Numbered from the stretch's first letter, positions 45,073 through 55,913 are shown. The stretch: DNA of 64,000 bases from Xenorhabdus lircayensis (GCF_016306625.1 NZ_JACOII010000049.1:1-64000); one strand, 5' to 3'. The notes: a model not told the origin generated them from the letters alone. Made by a program: numbers and translations.

Positions 45073-45843
45073 ATGGCGTGGTTGCGGCAAAGTGATCATT
45101 TTGATCCTGACAGTTTGAATGTGCCTGTGATAGGGATCGCAGCAGAGATGGGGCAGCATGATTCTGGCGTCCATCAGCACGATATGGGGCAATTACTGTT
45201 TACCCGACGAGGTTGTATCAAGATTACACTGGAAAATAAGATCTCTATTTTGCCGCCAACCAGAGCGGCATGGATACCCCCCAAGACACAGCATCGTGCA
45301 GAAATGCGCGGTTCGGTGGGGTATCGTTCTATTTATCTGAATGTCTCTGAGACTGAATTGATTTCAGCGCAAAGTGAAGTACTGGAAACTACACCATTAT
45401 TACAGGCGCTTTTGGAGCGCATTGCGATATCTTCTTTCAATTCTGATTGGTATCAGGGAAGGGGAGCACATTTGCTGGCTGTATTTTTTGATGAGATTCG
45501 TGAGGCGCGTAGGGAGCCAACTTTATTGCCGCTGCCTTTTGATCGGCGTTTAGCGCGTTTATCACTTGAACAATTACCGCCACCATTACACATGCTCACT
45601 ACTTATATCGGTGCCAGTGAGAAAACCATTACTCGGATATTTCATCGTGAAACAGGAATGAATTATCAGCAGTGGCGGCAACAATGGCGATTGGTAAAGG
45701 CGATAGAGTTATTGGCACAGAATAAAACTTTATCCTATGTTGCACAGGAACTGGGTTTTGCCAATGATAGTGCGTTTGTGACGTTTTTCCGCAAAGCCAT
45801 GGGAAAGCCACCAAGGGAGTATATGGTGGGCTCAGGGAGATGA
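45073..45843 (+). CDS. AraC-family transcriptional regulator
   Basis: 256 residues from the ATG at 45073, chosen because GGGAG lies about 5 bases before it; an ATG at 45058 overlaps that site. The N-terminal cupin-like domain (about 20-100: HQHDMGQLLFTRRG, IPPKTQHRAEM) is followed by the C-terminal AraC double helix-turn-helix (about 170-256: LARLSLEQLPPPLHM and LSYVAQELGFANDSAFVTFFRKAMGKPPREY). The cupin plus AraC layout and the divergent MFS efflux gene resemble the NimR/NimT arrangement of E. coli. By analogy it probably controls the adjacent exporter, with an unknown inducer. Confidence 0.88.
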   Translation: MAWLRQSDHFDPDSLNVPVIGIAAEMGQHDSGVHQHDMGQLLFTRRGCIKITLENKISILPPTRAAWIPPKTQHRAEMRGSVGYRSIYLNVSETELISAQSEVLETTPLLQALLERIAISSFNSDWYQGRGAHLLAVFFDEIREARREPTLLPLPFDRRLARLSLEQLPPPLHMLTTYIGASEKTITRIFHRETGMNYQQWRQQWRLVKAIELLAQNKTLSYVAQELGFANDSAFVTFFRKAMGKPPREYMVGSGR

Positions 45844-45854
45844 AATCAAAATAA

Positions 45855-46238
45855 TTAATTTGAACACCATGATTCTGGTAGGAAAACGGATTCGGAGTCA
45901 AAGTCGATGACAAGATCAACGCCTAAAGGCATGGTGAACATCGGGTGTGTATGACAACAATCAAAGTCTGCCAGAATAGGAATTTCTTTACCGTTTAGAA
46001 CTTCTTTAAGAACATCCAGAGAGTTTCTTCCCGTCCCTTGATCATCAAACTGTTCATGTTTTCCAAGAATAACTTCTGAAACTCTATCAAAGATCCCACA
46101 TAGCAGAAGGTGGGCAAAAGCACGTTCAACCTCATTTATCCCTTCGAAACAGTCTTCAGTTAGTAGAATATCACCCTGTTTAATTTCAGGCATATATTCA
46201 CTTCCCCTGATTCCATAAAGGGTATTATCATGGCGGTC
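45855..46238 (-). pseudogene. 3' remnant of an MccF-like LD-carboxypeptidase (S66) gene
   Basis: The readable part encodes GSEYMPEIKQGDILLTED, VERAFAHLLLCGIFD, ILGKHEQFDDQGTGR and ILADFDCCHTHPMFTMPLG. This is the C-terminal third of S66-family carboxypeptidases such as MccF, which cleave microcin C analogues or L,D-peptides. An ATG at 46193 gives a 112-residue ORF, but family-like sequence continues upstream without a start (NTLYGIRGSEY) until a stop at 46239-46241. The catalytic Ser and the N-terminal two thirds are gone. The surviving piece still has the C-terminal His (FDCCHTHP). It is convergent with the AraC gene, downstream of gltA. Confidence 0.75.
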
Positions 46239-46329
46239 TCATATCCTTTTCGTTATTAAAACAATCATTGATATCTAACCATAAAAAACTACACCTCCGA
46301 TGCTAGAATAAAAACCGACATGAGAGGTG

Positions 46330-46361
46330 CAGAAATACACTATTCACATTCTGAATAGTGT
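46330..46361 (-). terminator. Terminator downstream of gltA
   Basis: ACACTATTCA (46337-46346) and TGAATAGTGT (46352-46361) form a perfect 10-bp stem with a 5-base loop, followed on the minus strand by ATTTCT. It begins 16 bases after the gltA stop. Confidence 0.7.
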
Positions 46362-46377
46362 TATTGGACTGACTAAA

Positions 46378-47661
46378 TTACTTCTTTAACTGACTTTTGA
46401 AATCGCGTTTGGTGTGGCCAGTATAAAGCTGACGTGGGCGTGCGATCCTCAAGCCGTCATCGTGCATTTCATTCCAGTGCGCAATCCAGCCAATAGTACG
46501 GGCAATGGCGAAAATCACGGTGAACATGGACGATGGAATGCCCATCGCTTTCAGGATAATCCCAGAATAGAAATCGACGTTCGGATACAGTTTCTTCTCA
46601 ATAAAGTACGGATCGTTCAGAGCAATACGTTCCAGCTCCATCGCCACTTCCAGCAGGCTGTCATTCAAGCCAAGCTCATTCAATACTTCATGGCAGGTTT
46701 CACGCATCACTGTCGCGCGAGGATCGTAGTTTTTGTAAACACGGTGACCAAAGCCCATCAGGCGGAAAGAGTCGTTTTTATCTTTGGCGCGTGCGATGAA
46801 TTCAGGAATGTGTTCGACGGTTTGGATCTCTTCCAGCATACGCAGACAGGCTTCGTTTGCACCACCATGTGCAGGCCCCCACAGGGATGCAATACCAGCG
46901 GCGATACAGGCAAATGGATTGGCACCGGAAGAACCCGCAGTACGTACCGTTGAAGTCGAAGCATTCTGTTCATGATCCGCATGCAGAATGAAAATGCGGT
47001 CCATGGCGCGTTCCAGCACTGGATTAACCTTATATTCTTCACAAGGTGTTGAGAACATCATGTGCAGGAAGTTAGCCGAATAAGAAAGATCGTTACGTGG
47101 ATAAACGAAAGGCTGCCCAAGTGAATATTTGTAACACATCGCTGCCACGGTTGGCATTTTGGACAACAGGCGGTAAGCAGTGATTTCACGGTGGCGGGGA
47201 TTATGGACATCCAGTGCATCATGATAGAAGGCAGCCAGCGCGCCTGTCACACCACAAAGTACAGCCATTGGGTGGGAATCCCGGCGGAAACCGTGGAACA
47301 GACGAGTGATCTGTTCGTGGATCATCGTGTGGCGAGTCACCGTTATTTTGAATTTTTCGTATTCTTCAGGTGTTGGCGGTTCGCCGTACAGTAGGATGTA
47401 ACAGACTTCCAGATAGGTTGATTCCGTTGCAAGCTGATCGATGGGAAAACCACGGTGCAGCAAAATGCCTTCATCGCCATCAATATAGGTGATTTTCGAC
47501 TCACAAGAGGCAGTGGAAGTAAAGCCAGGATCGTAGGTATAGAAGCCTTTTGAGCCAAGGGTACGAACGTCAATCACTTCAGAACCTAGGGTCGGCGTTA
47601 GTACGTCTAGTTCGATAGCAGCTGAACCATTTATGTCCAACGTAGCCTTTTTATCAGCCAT
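46378..47661 (-). CDS. gltA: Citrate synthase, hexameric type II
   Basis: 427 residues, as in E. coli. Condenses acetyl-CoA and oxaloacetate to citrate, the entry step of the TCA cycle. Conserved segments: [17 protein letters not shown] near residue 65, [30 protein letters not shown] (active-site His), [15 protein letters not shown] (second His) and [15 protein letters not shown] (catalytic Asp). The enterobacterial form is inhibited allosterically by NADH. Divergent from sdhCDAB across a 605-base control region, the same arrangement as in E. coli. Confidence 0.98.
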   Translation of the reverse strand: MADKKATLDINGSAAIELDVLTPTLGSEVIDVRTLGSKGFYTYDPGFTSTASCESKITYIDGDEGILLHRGFPIDQLATESTYLEVCYILLYGEPPTPEEYEKFKITVTRHTMIHEQITRLFHGFRRDSHPMAVLCGVTGALAAFYHDALDVHNPRHREITAYRLLSKMPTVAAMCYKYSLGQPFVYPRNDLSYSANFLHMMFSTPCEEYKVNPVLERAMDRIFILHADHEQNASTSTVRTAGSSGANPFACIAAGIASLWGPAHGGANEACLRMLEEIQTVEHIPEFIARAKDKNDSFRLMGFGHRVYKNYDPRATVMRETCHEVLNELGLNDSLLEVAMELERIALNDPYFIEKKLYPNVDFYSGIILKAMGIPSSMFTVIFAIARTIGWIAHWNEMHDDGLRIARPRQLYTGHTKRDFKSQLKK

Positions 47662-48266
47662 TTACATCTCCTTAGCGCTTATTTTTGTAACCCATAACAA
47701 CCAGCTAGGCGCAATTTATACTGTGCCGAAGGCATTGTGCTACCGGAGAGAATTTAAAATCAGGCTGGTATCACACTTAACGCTGAAATCTCATTACGGA
47801 CGACAATGGTTTTCAGGTTGTTAAAAAGTTTCTGGGAGCTATATCTAAAGTATTATTAACATCAAATGTTACCATTTTGTGCTTAATACGATACTTTTTA
47901 CATAACTCTATTTTTCATTAAGTTTACTTTTTCATCGAAAAACGACGACAAATAATATATAACGACATCTATGTAAGGTAAATGTTTAATCTTTGTCAAA
48001 CAAGATAATGGTTTTTATGATAAATGTTTGAAGCGTGATCTTACTCACTGTTCAAGCTAAATGTTAATAATCATATTGTGTGGGAATTGTAATAACAATG
48101 TGAAGTACTTATACTTCCGTCAGGTCTCCGGATTACCCTGATGTAGGAGCACCCAGCGTAACCAAATCACAACTTTATGATGAACATGCAATAAGGATTG
48201 TTAATTTAATTATGTTGTGTCTTTGTATCCTCTTAGCGCTGTCTGATTCCCGCCCAGGACCGGAGG
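47662..48266. promoter_or_regulatory. gltA-sdhC divergent control region
   Basis: About 605 bases without a supported gene. It must carry the gltA and sdhC promoters. A good CRP-like site lies at 48034-48049. Several GTTAA and TGTTAA words (for example 48060-48070) could be ArcA half-sites, as ArcA represses both operons in E. coli, but I cannot delimit them by eye. Confidence 0.65.
48034..48049. promoter_or_regulatory. Putative CRP-binding site upstream of sdhC
   Basis: CGTGATCTTACTCACT contains GTGA-N6-TCAC, the symmetric core of the CRP consensus. It lies about 220 bases before the sdhC start. CRP activation of sdhCDAB is known in E. coli. Confidence 0.6.
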
Positions 48267-48677
48267 ATGGAAAATAAAAAAAGCTTTGTGGGCAAAATTG
48301 TGAAAAAACAAAGACCTGTCAACCTTGATCTGCGGACGATTGACCAACCCGTTTCCGCGATAGCATCGATCTTGCACCGTATCTCAGGCGTCATCACCTT
48401 TATCGCAGTTGGTATTTTGCTGTGGTTGTTGGGTATGTCACTGTCTTCGCAGGAGGGATTCCTACAAGCATCTGAAATCATGACTGGCTTCTTCGCCAAA
48501 TTTATCCTGTGGGGGATATTGACGGCGTTGGCTTACCACATCTGTGGGGGTATTCGCCATGTACTGATGGATTTTGGTTTCTTGGAAGAAAACCTCGCTA
48601 CCGGTAGTGCGTCTGCCAAAGTAGCAATAGTGATCGCGGTTATTCTGTCTATTCTGGCTGGGGTACTATTATGGTAA
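48267..48677 (+). CDS. sdhC: Succinate dehydrogenase cytochrome b556 subunit SdhC
   Basis: 136 residues from the ATG at 48267 (AGGA eight bases before it). A GTG at 48288 would give the 129 residues usual in E. coli, so the true start is uncertain. Three membrane helices; [11 protein letters not shown] at the N-terminus, [16 protein letters not shown] with conserved Ser and His, and [14 protein letters not shown] with the haem-ligand His. SdhC and SdhD anchor the complex and bind haem b and ubiquinone. Start of the sdhCDAB operon; its end overlaps sdhD by 7 bases. Confidence 0.95.
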   Translation: MENKKSFVGKIVKKQRPVNLDLRTIDQPVSAIASILHRISGVITFIAVGILLWLLGMSLSSQEGFLQASEIMTGFFAKFILWGILTALAYHICGGIRHVLMDFGFLEENLATGSASAKVAIVIAVILSILAGVLLW

Positions 48678-49018
48678 GCAACGCATCCGCATTGGGTCGT
48701 ACGGGTATTCAGGACTGGCTGCTACTACGTGCATCTGCAATTGTTATTGTTTTGTACGTCCTCTACCTCGTTGGGTTTGTTGCAACAACGTCGGATATTA
48801 CCTATGAAGTCTGGCGTGGTTTCTTTTCTTCATCTCTCACTAAAGTGTTCACAGTGTTGGCACTGCTTTCTATTCTGGTGCACGCATGGATTGGCATGTG
48901 GCAGGTGCTGACAGATTATGTCAAGCCACTCGCACTGCGTCTGGTGCTGCAACTGGTGATTATTGTGGCGCTGTTGACTTATTTGATTTACGGAACAATT
49001 GTTGTGTGGGGTGCATAA
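48671..49018 (+). CDS. sdhD: Succinate dehydrogenase membrane anchor SdhD
   Basis: 115 residues with three membrane helices. Conserved features are the N-terminal [20 protein letters not shown] and the haem/quinone-site motif [18 protein letters not shown]. It pairs with SdhC to form the quinone-reducing membrane domain of complex II. Its stop codon is immediately followed by the sdhA ATG, so the two are probably translationally coupled. Confidence 0.95.
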   Translation: MVSNASALGRTGIQDWLLLRASAIVIVLYVLYLVGFVATTSDITYEVWRGFFSSSLTKVFTVLALLSILVHAWIGMWQVLTDYVKPLALRLVLQLVIIVALLTYLIYGTIVVWGA

Positions 49019-50785
49019 ATGAAATTGCCAGTAAGAGAATTTGACGCTGTTGTTATTGGTGCTGGTGGCGCAGGTATGCGTGCTGCACTGCAAATTTCAC
49101 AAATGGGTTTATCCTGTGCCTTGATTTCCAAGGTGTTTCCAACTCGTTCTCATACTGTTTCAGCGCAGGGCGGAATTACCGTTGCTCTGGGCAATACCCA
49201 TGACGATAACTGGGAATGGCATATGTATGATACGGTGAAAGGTTCCGATTATATCGGTGATCAAGATGCCATTGAATACATGTGTAAGACTGGCCCAGAA
49301 GCAATTTTGGAACTGGAACACATGGGGCTGCCATTCTCCCGTTTGGATGATGGCAGTATTTATCAACGTCCATTTGGTGGGCAATCCCGAAATTTTGGTG
49401 GCGAACAGGCTGCCCGCACTGCCGCTGCCGCTGACCGTACTGGTCATGCTTTACTGCATACTTTGTATCAGCAGAATTTGAAGAATCATACGACTATTTT
49501 CTCCGAGTGGTATTCATTGGATCTGGTCAAGAATCAGGATGGTGCGGTTGTTGGTTGTACTGCTATCTGCATTGAAACCGGTGAAGTGGTTTATTTCAAA
49601 GCCAAGGCAACCATTCTGGCAACTGGTGGTGCTGGTCGTATTTACCAATCTACAACCAATGCGCATATCAATACGGGTGATGGTGTTGGTATGGCGCTGC
49701 GTGCTGGTGTTCCTGTACAGGACATGGAAATGTGGCAATTCCACCCAACCGGTATTGCTGGTGCGGGCGTTCTGGTCACAGAGGGCTGCCGTGGTGAAGG
49801 TGGTTATCTGCTGAATAAAGATGGTGAGCGCTTCATGGAGCGTTATGCACCAAATGCTAAAGATCTTGCTGGGCGTGATGTAGTCGCACGTTCCATCATG
49901 ATTGAAATCCGTGAAGGCCGTGGTTGTGATGGGCCATGGGGACCTCACGCGAAATTGAAACTGGATCATCTGGGCAAGGATGTATTGGAATCCCGTTTGC
50001 CGGGTATTCTCGAATTATCCCGTACTTTCGCTCACGTCGATCCGGTGAAAGAGCCGATTCCGGTTATTCCAACCTGCCACTATATGATGGGCGGTATTCC
50101 AACCAAGATCACCGGTCAGGCATTGACCGTCAACGAAAAAGGCGAAGACGTTGTGATTCCGGGCTTGTTTGCTGTGGGTGAAATTGCCTGTGTATCCGTT
50201 CACGGAGCAAACCGTCTCGGTGGTAACTCACTGCTCGATCTGGTGGTATTCGGTCGCTCCGCAGGTCTGCATTTGAAAGAGTGCCTGATGGAACAAGGAA
50301 CCAGTTGTGATGCTAGCGAATCCGATGTTGATGTTGCACTGCAACGTCTGAATCGTTGGAATAACACCCGTTCAGGTGAAGATCCGGTTGAAATCCGCAA
50401 GGCCTTGCAATCCTGCATGCAGAATAACTTCTCAGTATTCCGCGAAGGTGAGGCTATGGCAAAAGGGCTGGAGGAGCTGAAAGTCATCCGTGAACGCCTG
50501 CAAAATGCCCGTCTGGATGATATTTCATCAGAATTCAATACCCAGCGCATCGAATGTCTGGAGTTGGATAACCTGATGGAAACCGCTTATTCGACTGCAG
50601 TTGCTGCGAATTTCCGCACAGAAAGCCGTGGTGCTCACAGCCGTTTTGACTATCCAGAGCGTGATGATGCCAACTGGCTGTGCCATAGCCTGTATTTACC
50701 GCAAACTGAGAGCATGACTCGTCGCGAAGTGAACATGCAGCCGACGCTGCGTGAAGCTTTCCCGCCGAAAGTGCGTTCTTACTAA
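49019..50785 (+). CDS. sdhA: Succinate dehydrogenase flavoprotein subunit SdhA
   Basis: 588 residues, normal length. FAD-binding [14 protein letters not shown] at the N-terminus; the His covalently bound to FAD is in [13 protein letters not shown] (about residue 45). Active-site segments include [12 protein letters not shown], the catalytic Arg region [10 protein letters not shown] and HYMMGGIPT. It oxidises succinate to fumarate and passes electrons to SdhB, linking the TCA cycle to the quinone pool. Confidence 0.98.
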   Translation: MKLPVREFDAVVIGAGGAGMRAALQISQMGLSCALISKVFPTRSHTVSAQGGITVALGNTHDDNWEWHMYDTVKGSDYIGDQDAIEYMCKTGPEAILELEHMGLPFSRLDDGSIYQRPFGGQSRNFGGEQAARTAAAADRTGHALLHTLYQQNLKNHTTIFSEWYSLDLVKNQDGAVVGCTAICIETGEVVYFKAKATILATGGAGRIYQSTTNAHINTGDGVGMALRAGVPVQDMEMWQFHPTGIAGAGVLVTEGCRGEGGYLLNKDGERFMERYAPNAKDLAGRDVVARSIMIEIREGRGCDGPWGPHAKLKLDHLGKDVLESRLPGILELSRTFAHVDPVKEPIPVIPTCHYMMGGIPTKITGQALTVNEKGEDVVIPGLFAVGEIACVSVHGANRLGGNSLLDLVVFGRSAGLHLKECLMEQGTSCDASESDVDVALQRLNRWNNTRSGEDPVEIRKALQSCMQNNFSVFREGEAMAKGLEELKVIRERLQNARLDDISSEFNTQRIECLELDNLMETAYSTAVAANFRTESRGAHSRFDYPERDDANWLCHSLYLPQTESMTRREVNMQPTLREAFPPKVRSY

Positions 50786-50822
50786 TTGCGTTGCTGATGT
50801 TCCAGTTGCGGAGAAATAGATT

Positions 50823-51539
50823 ATGAAACTTGAATTCTCGATTTATCGTTATAATCCAGATGTAGACGTTGTACCCCGTATGCAGGACTACACGCTGGAA
50901 GCACAGGAAGGTCGTGACATGATGTTGCTGGATGCGCTCATCCAGTTAAAAGAGCAGGATCCAACTCTGGCATTCCGCCGTTCTTGTCGTGAGGGCGTGT
51001 GTGGTTCTGACGGCGTGAATATGAACGGTAAAAACGGTTTGGCATGTGTTACGCCAGTTTCAGCACTTCGTCGTGGCAATAAGAAGATTGTTATTCGTCC
51101 ATTGCCTGGTTTGCCAGTGGTTCGCGATCTGGTTGTTGATATGGGGCAGTTCTACGCGCAATATGAGAAAATCCGTCCTTACCTGATTAATGACGGTAAA
51201 AACCCGCCAGCGCGTGAGCACCTGCAATTACCGGAACAGCGTGAAAAACTGGATGGCTTATATGAATGTATCTTGTGTGCCTGCTGCTCGACGTCTTGTC
51301 CGTCGTTCTGGTGGAACCCAGATAAATTTATTGGCCCAGCCGGGCTTTTGGCTGCATACCGTTTCTTGATTGACAGCCGTGATACTGAAACGTCTTCACG
51401 ATTGGATAATCTGAATGATGCGTTCAGTGTTTTCCGCTGCCATGGGATCATGAACTGCGTCAGTGTGTGTCCTAAAGGGCTGAATCCGACAAAAGCGATT
51501 GGTCATATTAAATCTATGCTGCTGAAACACAGCGCATAG
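50823..51539 (+). CDS. sdhB: Succinate dehydrogenase iron-sulfur subunit SdhB
   Basis: 238 residues. The N-terminal 2Fe-2S ferredoxin domain has SCREGVCGSDGVNMNG and LACVTP. The C-terminal domain has CILCACCSTSCPS and CHGIMNCVSVCPKGLNP for the 4Fe-4S and 3Fe-4S centres. It carries electrons from SdhA to ubiquinone at SdhC/SdhD. Lies 37 bases after sdhA and ends the sdh segment. Confidence 0.98.
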   Translation: MKLEFSIYRYNPDVDVVPRMQDYTLEAQEGRDMMLLDALIQLKEQDPTLAFRRSCREGVCGSDGVNMNGKNGLACVTPVSALRRGNKKIVIRPLPGLPVVRDLVVDMGQFYAQYEKIRPYLINDGKNPPAREHLQLPEQREKLDGLYECILCACCSTSCPSFWWNPDKFIGPAGLLAAYRFLIDSRDTETSSRLDNLNDAFSVFRCHGIMNCVSVCPKGLNPTKAIGHIKSMLLKHSA

Positions 51540-51874
51540 AATAAAGATATTTCGTGTATAAATAACGCATAAATCGCGTGTAAATAGTGCATATAATGTT
51601 GCCCTCCACATTTTTGAAATAAATATCGAACCGGTGGAGGGCGTAAAGAATGAAAAATGATAAATTGCCTACTGCAAAAGACGGCGTATGTTTCTAAATA
51701 AAGGAACCTTTAAAAACTGTTATTCAGTTTTTAAAGGTTCCTTGAAGGGTAGGAAAACCCAAATAGAGAACATGCATTAAGCACGTCCAAATGAACCTTT
51801 TATCAACACCGCTAATTAAGCGGTATTTGTTAACCACGGCGAAAACTAAAGCTTTTAAAGCTTAAGGGATCACA
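51540..51874. other. sdhB-sucA intergenic region with two inverted repeats
   Basis: About 335 bases with no gene. First hairpin: GCCCTCCAC (51601-51609) with GTGGAGGGC (51634-51642). Second: a perfect 19-bp stem (51701-51719 with 51725-51743) and a 5-base loop TTATT, made of AAGGAACCTTTAAAAACTG and its complement. No T run follows either. They may attenuate or protect the sdh-suc transcript, or be a repeat element. Confidence 0.65.
51701..51743. repeat. 19-bp perfect inverted repeat between sdhB and sucA
   Basis: Two 19-base arms (51701-51719 and 51725-51743) are exact complements around a 5-base loop. This is far longer than a usual terminator stem and is not followed by T. Confidence 0.85.
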
Positions 51875-54682
51875 ATGCAGAACGGCGCAATGAAGGACTG
51901 GCTGGACTCAAGCTTTCTGGCTGGTGCAAACCAGTCTTACATAGAGCAAATCTATGAAGACTATATAACCGATCCTAACTCTGTTGATGCAAGTTGGAGA
52001 GAAATCTTCCAACAATTACCGGATATAGGGCTTAGCGGGGAACAACTTCACTCACAGACACGTGATTACTTCCGTCGTCTGGCAAAGGACGCCACGCGTT
52101 ACCACTCTTCAGTTAGCGATCCAGCAATGGATGCAAAACAAGTCAAAGTTTTGCAGCTCATCAACGCATTCCGCTTCCGCGGACATCAAAATGCAAACCT
52201 TGATCCATTGGGATTATGGAAACAGGAACCTGTACCCGATCTCGATCCTGTTTTCCATAATTTAACAAAAGCGGATTTTGAAGAAACGTTTAATGTGGGC
52301 TCTTTTGCCATTGGTAAAGAGACGATGAAATTGGCTGATCTGTATGACGCGCTGAAACGCATTTATTGCGGTTCAATTGGTGCGGAATATATGCATATCA
52401 CCAATACAGAAGAAAAACGTTGGATTCAGCAACGCCTAGAATCTGTGGCAGTGAATTCACAGTTCTATGAGGAAGAAAAACATCGTTTCCTGAGAGAGTT
52501 AACGTCAGCTGAAGGGTTGGAGCGCTATTTAGGTGCTAAGTTCCCTGGGGCGAAACGTTTCTCTCTGGAAGGTAGTGACGCACTTATCCTTATGTTGAAA
52601 GAGTTGATCCGTCACGCTGGTAAACAAGATACTCGCGAAGTTGTTCTGGGAATGGCTCACCGTGGTCGTCTCAACGTTCTGGTCAATCTCTTGGGTAAAA
52701 AACCGTCTGACCTGTTCGACGAGTTTGCAGGTAAACACAAAGAACATCTTGGTACGGGTGATGTGAAATACCATCAAGGTTTCTCTTCTGATTTTGAAAC
52801 CGAAGGCGGTTTGGTGCATCTGGCACTGGCCTTTAACCCGTCTCACCTTGAAATTGTCAGCCCTGTTGTTATCGGTTCAGTGCGTGCCCGCCGTGATCGC
52901 CTTGATGAAGGCCGCAGTAATATGGTTCTGCCAGTCACCATTCATGGTGATGCAGCAGTAACAGGACAGGGGATTGTTCAGGAAACACTGAATATGTCCC
53001 AGGCTCGCGGCTATGAAGTTGGCGGTACTGTTCGTATTGTGGTTAACAACCAGATTGGTTTCACCACTTCTAATCCGAAAGATTCTCGTTCAACACAATA
53101 TTGTACTGATATTGTGAAGATGGTTCAGGCACCGATTTTCCATGTTAACGCGGATGATCCGGAAGCCGTTGCATTTGTTACCCGTCTGGCGCTTGATTTC
53201 CGTAATACCTTCAAACGTGACGTGATGATCGATCTGGTTTGCTACCGTCGCCACGGTCATAACGAAGCTGATGAGCCAAGTGCAACTCAGCCGCTGATGT
53301 ACCAGCAAATCAAAAAACAGCCAACAGCACGCAAAATCTATGCAGATAAGCTGGTAGCGGAAGGTTTACTGGCTGCCAATGATATCACTGAGATGGTTAA
53401 TCTGTATCGTGATGCCCTGGATCATGGTGAGTGTGTCGTTGATGAATGGCGTCCGATGGGGCTGCACTCATTCACATGGGAGCCGTACCTGAACCACGAA
53501 TGGGATGAAGACTATCCACATAAAGTGGATATGAAACGTTTACAAGATCTTGGTAAGCGCATTAGTACCGTTCCTGCTGAAGTAGAAATGCATTCACGTG
53601 TTGCGAAAATCTACGGCGACCGTGCAGAAATGGCTAACGGCAATAAATTGTTTGACTGGGGTGGGGCGGAAACACTGGCTTACGCGACACTGGTTGATGA
53701 AGGTATTCCTGTACGTCTCTCCGGTGAAGACGCGGGTCGTGGTACTTTCTTCCACCGCCATGCCGTTGTTCATAATCAAACCAATGCTTCTGTTTATGTG
53801 CCTTTGGCAAATGTCCACAATGCTCAGGGTGTATTCAACGTATGGGACTCTGTACTTTCAGAGGAAGCGGTACTGGCGTTTGAATACGGTTATGCAACAA
53901 CAGAACCTCGTGCCTTGACGATTTGGGAAGCCCAGTTTGGTGACTTTGCCAATGTGGCTCAGATTGTGATTGACCAATTCATCAGCTCCGGCGAACAGAA
54001 ATGGGGCCGTATGTGTGGTCTGGTTATGCTGTTGCCGCATGGTTATGAAGGACAGGGACCAGAGCACTCATCGGCACGTCTGGAACGTTATCTGCAATTG
54101 TGCGCAGAGCAAAATATGCAGGTTTGCGTACCGTCGACTCCAGCTCAGGTTTATCACATGCTGCGCCGTCAGGCTCTGCGTGGTATGCGCCGTCCGCTCA
54201 TCGTTATGTCACCTAAATCACTGCTACGTCATCCATTGGCTGTATCTAGTCTGGATGAATTGGCTAACGGTAAATTCGAGCCAGTGATTGGTGAAGTTGA
54301 CGCTTTGGATCCAAAAGATGTCAAACGCGTTGTACTTTGTTCCGGTAAAGTTTATTACGATCTGCTGGAACAGCGTCGTAAGAATGAACAGGCCAATGTC
54401 GCTATCGTGCGTATTGAACAGCTGTATCCATTCCCACGGCAGCATTTGCAAACTCTGCTTGAGGAGTATGCCCATGTTCATGACTTCGTCTGGTGTCAGG
54501 AAGAGCCACTGAACCAAGGGGCTTGGTATTGCAGTCAACATAATTTCCGTGAAGTGATCCCATTTGGGGCTTCTTTACGTTATGCAGGTCGCCCAGCATC
54601 TGCTTCCCCGGCTGTGGGATATACGTCTGTTCACCAGCAGCAACAGAAAGCACTGGTTGATGACGCACTGAACGTTGAATAA
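51875..54682 (+). CDS. sucA: 2-oxoglutarate dehydrogenase E1 component
   Basis: 935 residues, normal for this thiamine diphosphate enzyme. The N-terminal E2-binding segment (MKDWLDSSFLAGANQSYIEQ) is followed by the catalytic domains with VVLGMAHRGRLNVLVN, KYHQGFSSDFE, the ThDP motif TIHGDAAVTGQG through IGFTTSNP, and GEDAGRGTFFHRHAV. It decarboxylates 2-oxoglutarate and succinylates the lipoyl group of SucB. First of the suc genes, 13 bases upstream of sucB. Confidence 0.98.
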   Translation: MQNGAMKDWLDSSFLAGANQSYIEQIYEDYITDPNSVDASWREIFQQLPDIGLSGEQLHSQTRDYFRRLAKDATRYHSSVSDPAMDAKQVKVLQLINAFRFRGHQNANLDPLGLWKQEPVPDLDPVFHNLTKADFEETFNVGSFAIGKETMKLADLYDALKRIYCGSIGAEYMHITNTEEKRWIQQRLESVAVNSQFYEEEKHRFLRELTSAEGLERYLGAKFPGAKRFSLEGSDALILMLKELIRHAGKQDTREVVLGMAHRGRLNVLVNLLGKKPSDLFDEFAGKHKEHLGTGDVKYHQGFSSDFETEGGLVHLALAFNPSHLEIVSPVVIGSVRARRDRLDEGRSNMVLPVTIHGDAAVTGQGIVQETLNMSQARGYEVGGTVRIVVNNQIGFTTSNPKDSRSTQYCTDIVKMVQAPIFHVNADDPEAVAFVTRLALDFRNTFKRDVMIDLVCYRRHGHNEADEPSATQPLMYQQIKKQPTARKIYADKLVAEGLLAANDITEMVNLYRDALDHGECVVDEWRPMGLHSFTWEPYLNHEWDEDYPHKVDMKRLQDLGKRISTVPAEVEMHSRVAKIYGDRAEMANGNKLFDWGGAETLAYATLVDEGIPVRLSGEDAGRGTFFHRHAVVHNQTNASVYVPLANVHNAQGVFNVWDSVLSEEAVLAFEYGYATTEPRALTIWEAQFGDFANVAQIVIDQFISSGEQKWGRMCGLVMLLPHGYEGQGPEHSSARLERYLQLCAEQNMQVCVPSTPAQVYHMLRRQALRGMRRPLIVMSPKSLLRHPLAVSSLDELANGKFEPVIGEVDALDPKDVKRVVLCSGKVYYDLLEQRRKNEQANVAIVRIEQLYPFPRQHLQTLLEEYAHVHDFVWCQEEPLNQGAWYCSQHNFREVIPFGASLRYAGRPASASPAVGYTSVHQQQQKALVDDALNVE

Positions 54683-54695
54683 ATAAGGATAGAAA

Positions 54696-55913
54696 ATGAG
54701 TAGCGTAGAAATTCTGGTTCCAGACCTTCCTGAATCTGTTGCAGATGCCACTGTTGCGACGTGGCATAAAAAACCAGGTGACACCATAGAGCGTGACGAA
54801 GTGCTGGTTGAAATTGAAACTGACAAAGTTGTTCTGGAAGTACCCGCAAGTGAAGCGGGTGTTCTGGAAGCTATTTTGGAAGAAGAGGGAGCCACTGTAC
54901 TGTCCAGGCAACTGCTTGGCCGTATCCGTCTGGGTGACAGCACAGGCATGCCTGCTGACATAAAAGAAAAAACAGAAGCAACACCAGCGCAGCGCCAGAC
55001 GGCTTCTTTAGAAGAAGAAAACAATGACGCACTGAGCCCAGCCGTTCGTCGTCTGATTGCAGAGCATGATTTAGATCCTGCTGCAATTAAAGGCAGTGGC
55101 GTTGGTGGACGTATTGTTCGCGAAGACGTAGAAAAATATATTGCTTCGAATAAAAAAGAGAGTGAGAAACCTGCGGCATCGGCATCTGCTGCACAGCCAT
55201 CCTTACTACCACATCGCAGTGAAAAACGCGTTCCAATGACTCGTCTGCGCAAGCGTGTTGCAGAACGTCTGCTTGAAGCGAAAAACAATACAGCCATGTT
55301 GACGACTTTCAATGAAGTCAACATGAAGCCAATTCAAGAATTGCGTAAGCAGTACGGTGATGTGTTTGAAAAACGTCATGGTATGCGTTTGGGCTTCATG
55401 TCTTTCTATGTGAAGGCGGTGGTTGAAGCACTGAAACGCTATCCAGAAGTTAATGCTTCCATTGATGGTACTGACGTGGTTTACCACAACTATTTTGATA
55501 TCAGCATTGCTGTATCTACACCACGTGGTCTGGTTACACCAGTATTGCGTGATGCAGATGCACTGAGCATGGCTGATATTGAGAAAAGCATCAGAGAGCT
55601 GGCTATTAAAGGCCGCGACGGTAAATTGACCGTTGAAGAACTCACTGGCGGTAATTTCACCATTACTAACGGCGGTGTTTTCGGCTCCCTGATGTCCACA
55701 CCGATCATTAACCCACCGCAAAGTGCGATCCTTGGCATGCATGCCATTAAAGATCGTCCAATGGCAGTCAATGGTCAGGTTGAGATCCTCCCAATGATGT
55801 ATCTGGCGTTGTCCTATGATCACCGTCTGGTTGACGGCCGCGAGTCTGTGGGCTTCTTGGTAACCATCAAAGAAATGCTGGAAGATCCAACACGTTTGTT
55901 GCTGGATGTATAG
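54696..55913 (+). CDS. sucB: Dihydrolipoamide succinyltransferase (E2) SucB
   Basis: 405 residues. Lipoyl domain (1-80) with the lipoylated Lys44 in [14 protein letters not shown] linker is followed by the peripheral subunit-binding domain (about 110-150: [21 protein letters not shown]), a second Ala/Ser/Lys-rich linker and the catalytic domain (about 175-405) ending with the active-site [15 protein letters not shown]. It transfers the succinyl group to CoA. The E3 component (Lpd) is encoded elsewhere, as usual. Confidence 0.98.
   Translation: MSSVEILVPDLPESVADATVATWHKKPGDTIERDEVLVEIETDKVVLEVPASEAGVLEAILEEEGATVLSRQLLGRIRLGDSTGMPADIKEKTEATPAQRQTASLEEENNDALSPAVRRLIAEHDLDPAAIKGSGVGGRIVREDVEKYIASNKKESEKPAASASAAQPSLLPHRSEKRVPMTRLRKRVAERLLEAKNNTAMLTTFNEVNMKPIQELRKQYGDVFEKRHGMRLGFMSFYVKAVVEALKRYPEVNASIDGTDVVYHNYFDISIAVSTPRGLVTPVLRDADALSMADIEKSIRELAIKGRDGKLTVEELTGGNFTITNGGVFGSLMSTPIINPPQSAILGMHAIKDRPMAVNGQVEILPMMYLALSYDHRLVDGRESVGFLVTIKEMLEDPTRLLLDV

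Noticed and set aside
46414-46953. 179-codon plus-strand ORF opposite gltA
   Set aside because: Antisense shadow of the conserved citrate synthase gene.
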